Assembly: GCA_965658025.1 (NCBI GenBank)
Contig: CBFHQL010000014.1
Span: forward strand, 1-47,442
DNA from: UBA3537 sp965658025
GTDB lineage: Bacteria; Bacteroidota; Bacteroidia; Flavobacteriales; Flavobacteriaceae
Direction of reading: 5' to 3'
Length of the DNA: 47,442 bases
Both the position numbers and the translations under genes were made by a program. This document shows, piece after piece, positions 35,018 to 42,776 of this stretch. Numbering within the stretch: position 1 is the first letter of the stretch; each line of letters begins with the position of its first letter. The notes under the pieces are model-generated. The model saw nothing but the letters and a program-made list of their open reading frames with translations. It was not told where the DNA came from and searched no databases.

Positions 35018-36350
35018 TCGCAGAGATTTTATAAAAAAAACAACAGCAGCTGCTATTGGTGTGAGTCTGACAGGCACCCTCAATGCGATGTCAGCAAAAA
35101 GTTATAATAATATTATTGGGGCAAATGATCGGCTAAACGTTGCAATTGCAGGCTTAGGAAGACGCCTAAATGCATTTAAATCACCAATAGCATCAAAGGA
35201 TAGTAATGTTAAATTAAGCTATCTCTGTGATGTTATGAAAAGTCAACGTCTCAAAGCCTTGAAAGGTTTTAGAAAACATATTGATTACGACCCCAAATTA
35301 GAGAATGATATAAGGAAGGTGTTAGACGATAAACAGGTGGATATATTAATCAATGCTACACCAGATCATTGGCATACACCAGGGTCCATCATGGCAATGA
35401 AAGCCGGCAAACATGTTTATGTAGAAAAACCTTGTAGCCATAACATGCAAGAGAATGAACAATTAGTATCTGCAGCAAAGCAATTCAATAAATTTGTACA
35501 AATGGGTAATCAGCAGCGCTCTTCTGGTCACACAAGAGAAATCATAGCTGAAATCCATAATGGTATCATAGGTGAACCCTACAAGGCTGTTGCATTTTAT
35601 AATAATGGACGTGGTAAAGTACCCATTCAAAAAAGTGCTAATATTCCAGAAGGACTAGATTGGGATTTGTGGCAAGGCCCAGCCCCTAGGCGTAATTACA
35701 CCAGCGAGACTTGGAATTATAATTGGCATTGGTATGGTTGGAATTACGGAACGGCTGAAGCTGGTAATAATGGGACCCATGAGTTGGATGTAGCGCGTTG
35801 GGCTTTACAAGTGGATTTGCCACAACATGTTTATGTTGAAGCTGAAAAACGTCAATTTTTAGACGATGGTTGGGAAATGTATGATGATATGGAAGCAACG
35901 TTTAAGTTTGCTGAAAACAAAGTAATTAAATGGGATGGAAAATCTCGAAATGGATACAGTACTTATGGTGGTGGAAGAGGTACCGTAATTTACGGCACTG
36001 AAGGTTCTGTATTCGTCGATAGAGGCAAATACATATTATACAATCGTAAAGGCGAAGTGGTTAAACAATATGATTCTGCATCAAAAGAGGCAGGAAATGC
36101 TTTAGGGGGAGGAGGAGACATGTCAACAAAACATGTTCAAAATTTGTTTGATGCTGTAAGAGGTAAAGCCAAGTTAACGGCACCTATTGACGATGCAAGT
36201 AAAAGTATGGCTATGGTGCATTATGCCAATATTGCCTTTAGAATCAATAATGGCTTTGAAGTTGATGATTTAACAGGAAAGATGTACAGTAGAGATGCCA
36301 TGAAATTATGGTCCAGAACTTATGAATCTGGCTGGGAACCAAAACTGTAA
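35007..36350 (+). CDS. Tat-exported Gfo/Idh/MocA oxidoreductase 1
   Basis: 447 residues with a Tat signal (N-R-R-D-F-I-K-K-T at about 4-12) leading into A-A-I-G-V-S-L-T-G. The Rossmann motif is A-I-A-G-L-G-R-R, the conserved lysine lies in Y-V-E-K-P-C-S-H-N-M, and a probable active-site His/Asp is in N-N-G-T-H-E-L-D-V-A-R-W. It is folded with its NAD(P) cofactor before export, hence Tat. It overlaps the DUF1080 gene by 11 nt. Together they suggest oxidation of a sugar ring carbon in the periplasm followed by cleavage. The W-rich loop N-Y-N-W-H-W-Y-G-W-N-Y may shape the substrate site. Confidence 0.88.
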   Translation: MANNRRDFIKKTTAAAIGVSLTGTLNAMSAKSYNNIIGANDRLNVAIAGLGRRLNAFKSPIASKDSNVKLSYLCDVMKSQRLKALKGFRKHIDYDPKLENDIRKVLDDKQVDILINATPDHWHTPGSIMAMKAGKHVYVEKPCSHNMQENEQLVSAAKQFNKFVQMGNQQRSSGHTREIIAEIHNGIIGEPYKAVAFYNNGRGKVPIQKSANIPEGLDWDLWQGPAPRRNYTSETWNYNWHWYGWNYGTAEAGNNGTHELDVARWALQVDLPQHVYVEAEKRQFLDDGWEMYDDMEATFKFAENKVIKWDGKSRNGYSTYGGGRGTVIYGTEGSVFVDRGKYILYNRKGEVVKQYDSASKEAGNALGGGGDMSTKHVQNLFDAVRGKAKLTAPIDDASKSMAMVHYANIAFRINNGFEVDDLTGKMYSRDAMKLWSRTYESGWEPKL

Positions 36351-36353
36351 AAG

Positions 36354-37550
36354 TTGAAAAGACGATCATTTATAAAGAAAACAACCTTAGCAACAGCTGG
36401 TATAGCGGGGTCTTCCTATTTATACGGAAATTTAACCCCTAATTTAAACGCCAATAACACTATCAATGTTGGTGTGATTGGTACAGGTGTGAGAGGAAGT
36501 GGGCTGATTTCAATGATTAATGAAATACACCATCTAAATGTTATTGCTGGTTGTGACGTCCTACCCTTTAGACTAGAAAAAGGCTTAGCCAAAGCTGAAT
36601 CAAATCCAAAAGGTTATTCAGATTACCGAAAATTATTGAATAACAAGGACGTGGATGCCGTTATTGTTGCCACACCTTTTAATACCCATTCAAGAATTGC
36701 ATTGGATGCTTTAGAAGCCGGTAAGCATGTGTTTTGTGAAAAAACATTAGCAAAAGGCTATAATGGCGTGAGAGAATTAGTTGCCAAAGCCAAGCAATCC
36801 AAAAATATATTTCAAACGGGTCATCAATACCATAGTTCGAGACTATATACACATGTGGTAGGCCTTATAAAAGAAGGACAAGTAGGTAATATTATAGCTT
36901 TTGAAGCTCAATGGAATAGGCATGGCAACTGGCGACGCCCAGTTCCTAAGCCTCAATATGAAAAGGCTATAAACTGGAGAATGTACCGAGAATTTTCTGG
37001 CGGATTGACGGCCGAATTAGGATCGCATCAAATCGATTTTGTGAATTGGGTTCTTGATGACACGCCAAATCAAGTGATGGGGATTGGTGGTGTCGACTAT
37101 TGGAAAGATGGAAGAGAGACCTATGATAATGTGCATTTAATTTACAGTTATCCAAGTGGGGTTAAAGCAAACTTTTCCTATCTTACCAATAATGCAAAAG
37201 ATGGCTATCAAATAAAAGTTTCAGGTGATAAAGGGACTATAATTATTGACATGAAAAATGCATGGTTTTATCCCGAGGGCAAAACTGAGGATAAAATCCT
37301 TGGTGATGTTGATGGTGTAAGCGGTGCTACCGTTCAATGGGATAAAGAAAAAGGCTATAAAATAAATGTGGAGCATTTAAACCCAACTGAGCAAACATTA
37401 ATAGATTTTAGAGATGCTATTTTAAATAACAAACAGCCAAAATCAAATGTTATAACAGGAGCAAAAACCGCAATTTGTGTTCAAATGGGACTCGATGCGA
37501 TGTATAAAAATGAGATTATTAGATGGAATTCTGGCGTGTTGAATTCTTGA
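36354..37550 (+). CDS. Tat-exported Gfo/Idh/MocA oxidoreductase 2
   Basis: 398 residues, start TTG 36354, required because the Tat motif (K-R-R-S-F-I-K-K-T) begins at residue 2. The Rossmann motif is G-V-I-G-T-G-V-R-G-S-G. The usual E-K-P is E-K-T here (F-C-E-K-T-L-A-K-G) with the lysine kept. The active-site block is L-G-S-H-Q-I-D-F-V-N-W. It follows oxidoreductase 1 after 3 nt and is clearly divergent from it, so the two may oxidise different sugars or work in opposite directions. It ends a unit of three genes; the next gene has its own promoter. Confidence 0.87.
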   Translation: MKRRSFIKKTTLATAGIAGSSYLYGNLTPNLNANNTINVGVIGTGVRGSGLISMINEIHHLNVIAGCDVLPFRLEKGLAKAESNPKGYSDYRKLLNNKDVDAVIVATPFNTHSRIALDALEAGKHVFCEKTLAKGYNGVRELVAKAKQSKNIFQTGHQYHSSRLYTHVVGLIKEGQVGNIIAFEAQWNRHGNWRRPVPKPQYEKAINWRMYREFSGGLTAELGSHQIDFVNWVLDDTPNQVMGIGGVDYWKDGRETYDNVHLIYSYPSGVKANFSYLTNNAKDGYQIKVSGDKGTIIIDMKNAWFYPEGKTEDKILGDVDGVSGATVQWDKEKGYKINVEHLNPTEQTLIDFRDAILNNKQPKSNVITGAKTAICVQMGLDAMYKNEIIRWNSGVLNS

Positions 37551-37662
37551 TTGATGAATTGGTTTTCTCATGGCTTGACCAAATCCTAAATTACAAGTCT
37601 GCTATTGAAGTTTTTTTAATAATATTAACGGGATATTTCATACATTACAAGACCAAATCTTT

Positions 37663-37707
37663 CAGGATAGAACAGGATAGAAGCCCTTTCTTAAACACTT
37701 AATTTTA
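37663..37707 (+). promoter_or_regulatory. Direct-repeat operator copy 5 and -7 box, sulfatase/glycosidase operon promoter
   Basis: CAGGATAGAACAGGATAG (37663-37680) is the clearest direct repeat: CAGGATAG twice, 10 bp apart. TAATTTTA (37700-37707) follows after 19 nt. The predicted start near 37711 is about 55 nt before the sulfatase-GH78 ATG. Confidence 0.75.
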
Positions 37708-37765
37708 AGGTTATCATAACAATTTCAAGAATTCTGAATTAAACAAACAATAAAGCCATTTATCT

Positions 37766-40700
37766 ATGATTAAAAACAGTTATTTATTAGCGTTAATAGG
37801 TGTGTTGTGCAGTCTCAATGTTACCAACGCGCAACAAGATATTAATGGGGAAAAACCCAATATCATCTTCATCCTTACAGACGATCAGCGTTTTGATGCC
37901 ATTGGTTACGCAGGAAATAAATATGTCGAAACACCAGAAATGGATGATTTAGCAAAATCTGGCACCTACTTCAATAATGCTATAGTAACAACACCAATTT
38001 GCGCTGCCAGTAGAGCTAGTATTTTAACGGGTTTACATGAGCGTGCACACAACTTCAACTTTCAAACGGGAAACGTCCGTGAAGAATATATGGCGAATTC
38101 ATACCCTAGATTGCTTAAAGACAATGGATATCACACAGGATTCTATGGAAAATATGGTGTACGTTATAATGATTTGGACAAGCAATTTGACGAATATGAA
38201 TCATACGATAGAAACAATCGATTTAAAGACAGAAGAGGGTATTACTACAAAACCCTAGATAACGACACAGTGCATTTAACGCGCTATACAGGTCAAAAAG
38301 CACTTGATTTTATTGAAGCCAACGCCTCAAACGAAAAACCGTTTTGTTTGTCGTTAAGTTTCAGCGCTCCACATGCTCACGATGGTGCACCAAAGCAATA
38401 TTTTTGGCAATCCGAAATGGATGAAATGCTAGAAAATACAACAATGCCAGAACCAGCACTAGGTGATGATAAATATTTTGAAGCACAACCAAAAATAGTA
38501 AGAGATGGTTTTAATAGACTGCGTTGGACATGGCGTTACGACAATCCAGAAAAGTATCAACACAGTGTAAAAGGGTATTATAGAATGATTTCTGGAATAG
38601 ATTTAGAAATCAAAAAAATTAGAGAAAAACTTAAAGCCAAAAACTTAGATAAGAATACGGTTATCATTGTTATGGGAGATAATGGTTATTTCTTGGGAGA
38701 ACGCCAGTTTGCAGGCAAATGGTTAATGTACGATAACTCTATTCGTGTACCATTAATTGTCTTTGACCCAAGAGTAAACACCCATCAAGACATTGCTGAT
38801 ATGGCCTTAAATATTGATGTACCATCCACCATTCTAGATTTGGCAGGCCTAAAGGCACCAGAATCATGGCAAGGAAAAAGCCTAATGCCTATCGTTAAAA
38901 AGGAAACTAAAACTATTGGTAGAGATACGATTTTAATTGAACACATTTGGGATTTTGAACATATTCCACCAAGTGAAGGCGTAAGAACTAAAAAGTGGAA
39001 ATACTTTAGATATGTTAATGATAAGAGTATTGAAGAGCTGTATGATTTAGAGAAAGACCCACAAGAGATTAAAAATTTAATCGGAAAGAAAAAATACAAG
39101 GCTGTTGCAGATAAACTTCGAGCAAAAACAGATGAGTTAATCAAGAAAAACAGCAACGAATATAGAGCAGCACCTACCGATTTAACTGTTGAGTTAATAA
39201 GAGAACCAAGTACGGATATAAAGATATTCGATTTAAAACCAGAGTTCGGTTGGACGGTACCCTTAGGGTCTAAATTTCAAGGTGCTTATCAAATTTTAGT
39301 AGCATCAAATAAAACCGATATTGATAACAATAATGGAGATGTTTGGGATAGCGGACGCGTAGCATCAACACAATCAACAGATGTAGAATACGCAGGTAAT
39401 CCACTCGAAGTAGGAAAAACATACCATTGGAAAGTTAGAATATGGGAGCAAGAAAACCGATTGGTAGACTATTCTGAAGCTCAAAAATTTACAACAGGAA
39501 AGCCTGAAGACTATATCATTTCAACAGAAAATAAATATGAAGTAGACAGAGTCAACCCTGTTAAATTTGAAAATAGAGATGATTTTTACTTTTTGGATTT
39601 CGGTAAGGCAGCATTTGCGACGATAGACTTTAATTATCAAGCCAAAGAACCACATACACTAACTGTTAGAATTGGTGAAATGCTAGATGATAGTGGTAAT
39701 GTAAACAGAACACCACCAGCAAAAAGTAATATTCGTTACCAAGAGATCAAAGTTAATGTAACTCCAGGGAAAACAAAATACCAAATAAACATTAACCCAG
39801 TTCCAGACAAGCGGATGAAAGGCCCAAGTAAAGCTATTCCTCTGCAAGAAGGATGGCCTGTATTACAACCATTTAGGTATGCAGAAGTTGAAGGCGCTAA
39901 AACAACTTTGAAAGCCGAAGATTTTGAACAATTGAGATACACAAGCTATTGGGATGATGAGGCAAGTAATTTCACAAGTAATGACGATATCCTTAACCAG
40001 ATTTGGGATTTTTGTAAATACTCTATAAAAGCGACAACGTTTGCAGGTCTATATGTTGATGGTGACAGAGAACGCATTCCATATGAAGCCGATGCCTATT
40101 TAAATCAATTAAGTCACTATACAACTGATAGAGAGTTTGCCATAGGAAGACGCACCATTGAGTATTTTATGGAGCATCCAACATGGCCTACAGAATGGCA
40201 ACAGCATGTAGCGTTGCTAATCTATGCAGATTACATGTATACGGGAAATACAGAATTAATCGAGCGATATTACGAAGCGTTAAAACATAAAACATTATAT
40301 GAGTTATCTAATGAAGATGGACTAATTACATCGACTAAAGTGACAGAAGCGTTTATGTACAAGTTAGGCTTCAAACCTGGTTACAAAAAGCCATTGACTG
40401 ATATTGTAGATTGGCCGTCAAAAAACTTTGCAGGAAGTAAAACAAAAGGTGAGCGTGATGGTTTTGTTTTTAAACCATACAGTACGGTTATCAATGCGTT
40501 CTTTTATGAAAACATGAAAATCATGGCTGAGTTTGCAACCTTATTAGGCAAAACACAAGAAGCTTTAGATTTTGAATATAGAGCTGTAAAAGCTAAAAAA
40601 GCAGTAAACGAACAAATGTTTGATAAGGAACGTGGTGTTTATGTCGATGGCATTGGTACAGACCATGCCTCTTTACATGCCAACATGATGCCTTTAGCAT

Positions 40701-41299
40701 TTGGGCTTGTTCCTGAAGAGCACTACAGTTCCGTTGTAGATTTTGTAAAATCAAGAGGAATGGCTTGTAGTGTTTATGGCGCACAATTTTTAATGGATGG
40801 TTTGTACAATGCAGGCGAGGCAGATTATGCTTTAGAGCTATTAGCTAGCAAAGCAAAAAGAAGCTGGTACAATATGATTCGTGTGGGCTCAACAATTAGT
40901 TTAGAAGCTTGGGATTATGAGTATAAAGTCAATTTAGATTGGAATCATGCTTGGGGAGCTGCACCAGCAAACGTTATACCTCGTGGTTTATGGGGAATAA
41001 AACCGAAAACAGCCGGATTTAGTGTTGCAACTATTAAGCCTCAAATGAGTAGATTAAAAAATAGTGAGATAGAAGTGCCAACGGTAAGGGGGGCTATAAG
41101 AGCAAAATATACTTATAACGGAGCCAGGCTACAAACCTATGAAATTGAAATTCCTGGGAATATGGTAGCTGAATTTTCATTGAACGATTTAGAGGGAAAA
41201 GATCTAATTTATAATGGGGAGAAGGTGCCTTCTGCATTTAAATACATTAGGTTAGAGCCAGGTAAACACACCATACAGCTTAAAATTAATTCGTTTTAG
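37766..41299 (+). CDS. Bifunctional sulfatase - alpha-L-rhamnosidase (GH78) fusion
   Basis: 1177 residues. A signal peptide ends near N-A-Q at residue 23. The first half, about 30-480, is a type I sulfatase: N-I-I-F-I-L-T-D-D-Q with metal Asp, C79-A-A-S-R83 as the formylglycine site, G-K-Y-G and M-G-D-N-G. The second half, about 495-1177, is a GH78 rhamnosidase: a beta-sandwich, then D765-G-D-R-E-R and E1047-A-W-D-Y in the (alpha/alpha)6 barrel, and W-N-H-A-W-G-A. The fusion would remove sulfate from a terminal rhamnose and then cleave the rhamnose. A sulfatase-GH78 fusion is known from the ulvan locus of Formosa. The formylglycine-generating enzyme is not in this window. It is first in the operon under operator copy 5. 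Confidence 0.95.
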   Translation: MIKNSYLLALIGVLCSLNVTNAQQDINGEKPNIIFILTDDQRFDAIGYAGNKYVETPEMDDLAKSGTYFNNAIVTTPICAASRASILTGLHERAHNFNFQTGNVREEYMANSYPRLLKDNGYHTGFYGKYGVRYNDLDKQFDEYESYDRNNRFKDRRGYYYKTLDNDTVHLTRYTGQKALDFIEANASNEKPFCLSLSFSAPHAHDGAPKQYFWQSEMDEMLENTTMPEPALGDDKYFEAQPKIVRDGFNRLRWTWRYDNPEKYQHSVKGYYRMISGIDLEIKKIREKLKAKNLDKNTVIIVMGDNGYFLGERQFAGKWLMYDNSIRVPLIVFDPRVNTHQDIADMALNIDVPSTILDLAGLKAPESWQGKSLMPIVKKETKTIGRDTILIEHIWDFEHIPPSEGVRTKKWKYFRYVNDKSIEELYDLEKDPQEIKNLIGKKKYKAVADKLRAKTDELIKKNSNEYRAAPTDLTVELIREPSTDIKIFDLKPEFGWTVPLGSKFQGAYQILVASNKTDIDNNNGDVWDSGRVASTQSTDVEYAGNPLEVGKTYHWKVRIWEQENRLVDYSEAQKFTTGKPEDYIISTENKYEVDRVNPVKFENRDDFYFLDFGKAAFATIDFNYQAKEPHTLTVRIGEMLDDSGNVNRTPPAKSNIRYQEIKVNVTPGKTKYQININPVPDKRMKGPSKAIPLQEGWPVLQPFRYAEVEGAKTTLKAEDFEQLRYTSYWDDEASNFTSNDDILNQIWDFCKYSIKATTFAGLYVDGDRERIPYEADAYLNQLSHYTTDREFAIGRRTIEYFMEHPTWPTEWQQHVALLIYADYMYTGNTELIERYYEALKHKTLYELSNEDGLITSTKVTEAFMYKLGFKPGYKKPLTDIVDWPSKNFAGSKTKGERDGFVFKPYSTVINAFFYENMKIMAEFATLLGKTQEALDFEYRAVKAKKAVNEQMFDKERGVYVDGIGTDHASLHANMMPLAFGLVPEEHYSSVVDFVKSRGMACSVYGAQFLMDGLYNAGEADYALELLASKAKRSWYNMIRVGSTISLEAWDYEYKVNLDWNHAWGAAPANVIPRGLWGIKPKTAGFSVATIKPQMSRLKNSEIEVPTVRGAIRAKYTYNGARLQTYEIEIPGNMVAEFSLNDLEGKDLIYNGEKVPSAFKYIRLEPGKHTIQLKINSF

Positions 41300-41322
41300 G
41301 TGATTTTCTAAGAAATAACTTT

Positions 41323-42747
41323 ATGGTTTTTCGTACCATATACTACAGGATAAACAACATTTTATCATATTTTATTTTTAAACATATTACAAAATCTAGG
41401 ATATTGATAAATGGTTTAATATATACGCTACCACTTTTTTGTGTAACCCTTTTTTGTTATGCTCAAAATCCAATTGTACCGAACAAAGGATTAAACGACC
41501 CTCATATTCATATTTTTAATGATACAGCTTATGTTTATGCCTCACACGACAAGTCTATCAAAAATGATAAATTTATTATGGAGGATTGGTGGGTGTGGTC
41601 GTCACCAGATTTAGTGAATTGGACAAAGCGAAGTGTTCTTCATCCTAAAGACACCTATATTGGAAAAGACTATTCAAGGTGTTGGGCAACGGATGCTGCA
41701 TATAAGAACGGGAAATACTATTGGTATTTTTCCGAAGGTAATGAGCAAACTGGTGTTGTTGTTGGAGACACACCCACAGGTCCTTGGAAAGATGTTCTAG
41801 GGAAACCGCTCTTGTCTTCAAACTTAACACCAACGCACGAGTATGATATGTCCATTTTCCAGGAAAATGGTGAGTCCTATATCTTTTTTGGAGTTTGGGA
41901 TTATTATGTTTCAAAGTTGAATGACGACATGATTAGTCTGGCCGAAGCACCAAAGAAAATTCTTGTAAACAATCCAAGAGGACCTTATAACCGTGACGGT
42001 AAAAATATAGACATGCCTACTGATGATAAACCATTTGTACACAAGTACAAAGGAAAATATTATTTGTCTTGGGGTTGTTTTTATGCCATGTCAGATAATC
42101 TTTACGGTCCATACGAATATGTGGATACCATTATCAAGGAGCGCAGTTTTGCCAAAGGATATCGTCGTCCGACATGGTCAAACGGTTTTTTACAAGGACG
42201 TCACGGCAGTTTTTTTGAGTGGCACAACCAGTCGTATTTTGTATATTGCGATATTAGCCAGACAGGAAACAGATGGTTTAGGGATGCCTTTATAAGTTAT
42301 GTACATTATAAAGACAATGGTAAAATCGCAACTATAAGAATTGACGGTGTTGGTGTAGGACAGTACGATGCAAATGATGGCGCTATTGAAGCCGAAGATT
42401 ATTTTAAGTCAAATGGTGTCCATAAATCAGAAAATGTAATAGGTGGTTTTTCAATAGAACCGAATAAGGCCAACAGTTCCGTAACGTATCCAAATATTCA
42501 GAATCTGGATAAAAAAAGTAGTATTGAATTCGAGTTTTTATCCAAAGCAGAGACTGAAATAGAAGTTAGAGAAGGTCATCCAAGTGGGAAGCTTTTGGCA
42601 ACCTGTAAGTTCAATACCAATAATACAAAAGCTTTTAAAATTAAAAGCTTCAATATAAGAAACTTACAAAATTGCCAAACCATTTGTTTGGTATTTAAGG
42701 ATTCTTCTCTTGACAATTTGAAAATAAATAGATTTAGATTTACATAA
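41323..42747 (+). CDS. GH43-family glycosidase with C-terminal beta-sandwich
   Basis: 474 residues from ATG 41323. The N-terminus is unusually long (about 48 residues before Y-A-Q-N-P). A TTG at 41404 would give a shorter signal peptide and would fit a weak promoter at 41336-41380. The five-blade propeller has the base Asp in G-L-N-D-P-H-I-H-I-F and a probable modulator Asp in H-E-Y-D-M-S-I-F. The usual acid motif E-G-P is replaced by D-K-P (D-D-K-P-F-V-H-K-Y-K-G-K-Y-Y-L). From about 360 a CBM6-like domain follows. Xylosidase or arabinosidase action is likely; xylose suits the neighbouring xylose genes. Confidence 0.82.
   Translation: MVFRTIYYRINNILSYFIFKHITKSRILINGLIYTLPLFCVTLFCYAQNPIVPNKGLNDPHIHIFNDTAYVYASHDKSIKNDKFIMEDWWVWSSPDLVNWTKRSVLHPKDTYIGKDYSRCWATDAAYKNGKYYWYFSEGNEQTGVVVGDTPTGPWKDVLGKPLLSSNLTPTHEYDMSIFQENGESYIFFGVWDYYVSKLNDDMISLAEAPKKILVNNPRGPYNRDGKNIDMPTDDKPFVHKYKGKYYLSWGCFYAMSDNLYGPYEYVDTIIKERSFAKGYRRPTWSNGFLQGRHGSFFEWHNQSYFVYCDISQTGNRWFRDAFISYVHYKDNGKIATIRIDGVGVGQYDANDGAIEAEDYFKSNGVHKSENVIGGFSIEPNKANSSVTYPNIQNLDKKSSIEFEFLSKAETEIEVREGHPSGKLLATCKFNTNNTKAFKIKSFNIRNLQNCQTICLVFKDSSLDNLKINRFRFT
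41336..41380 (+). promoter_or_regulatory. Degenerate sixth operator copy and -7-like box inside the GH43 5' region
   Basis: The core ATACTACAGGAT (41340-41351) differs from ATAGTACAGGAT of copies 3 and 4 at one base. The upstream half-site is poor (CCAT). TATTTTTA (41373-41380) stands at the same 19-nt spacing as in the other five. The stretch is AT-rich, so chance is a real alternative. Confidence 0.35.
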
Positions 42748-42776
42748 AAAATACACACACTAATATTATATCAACA

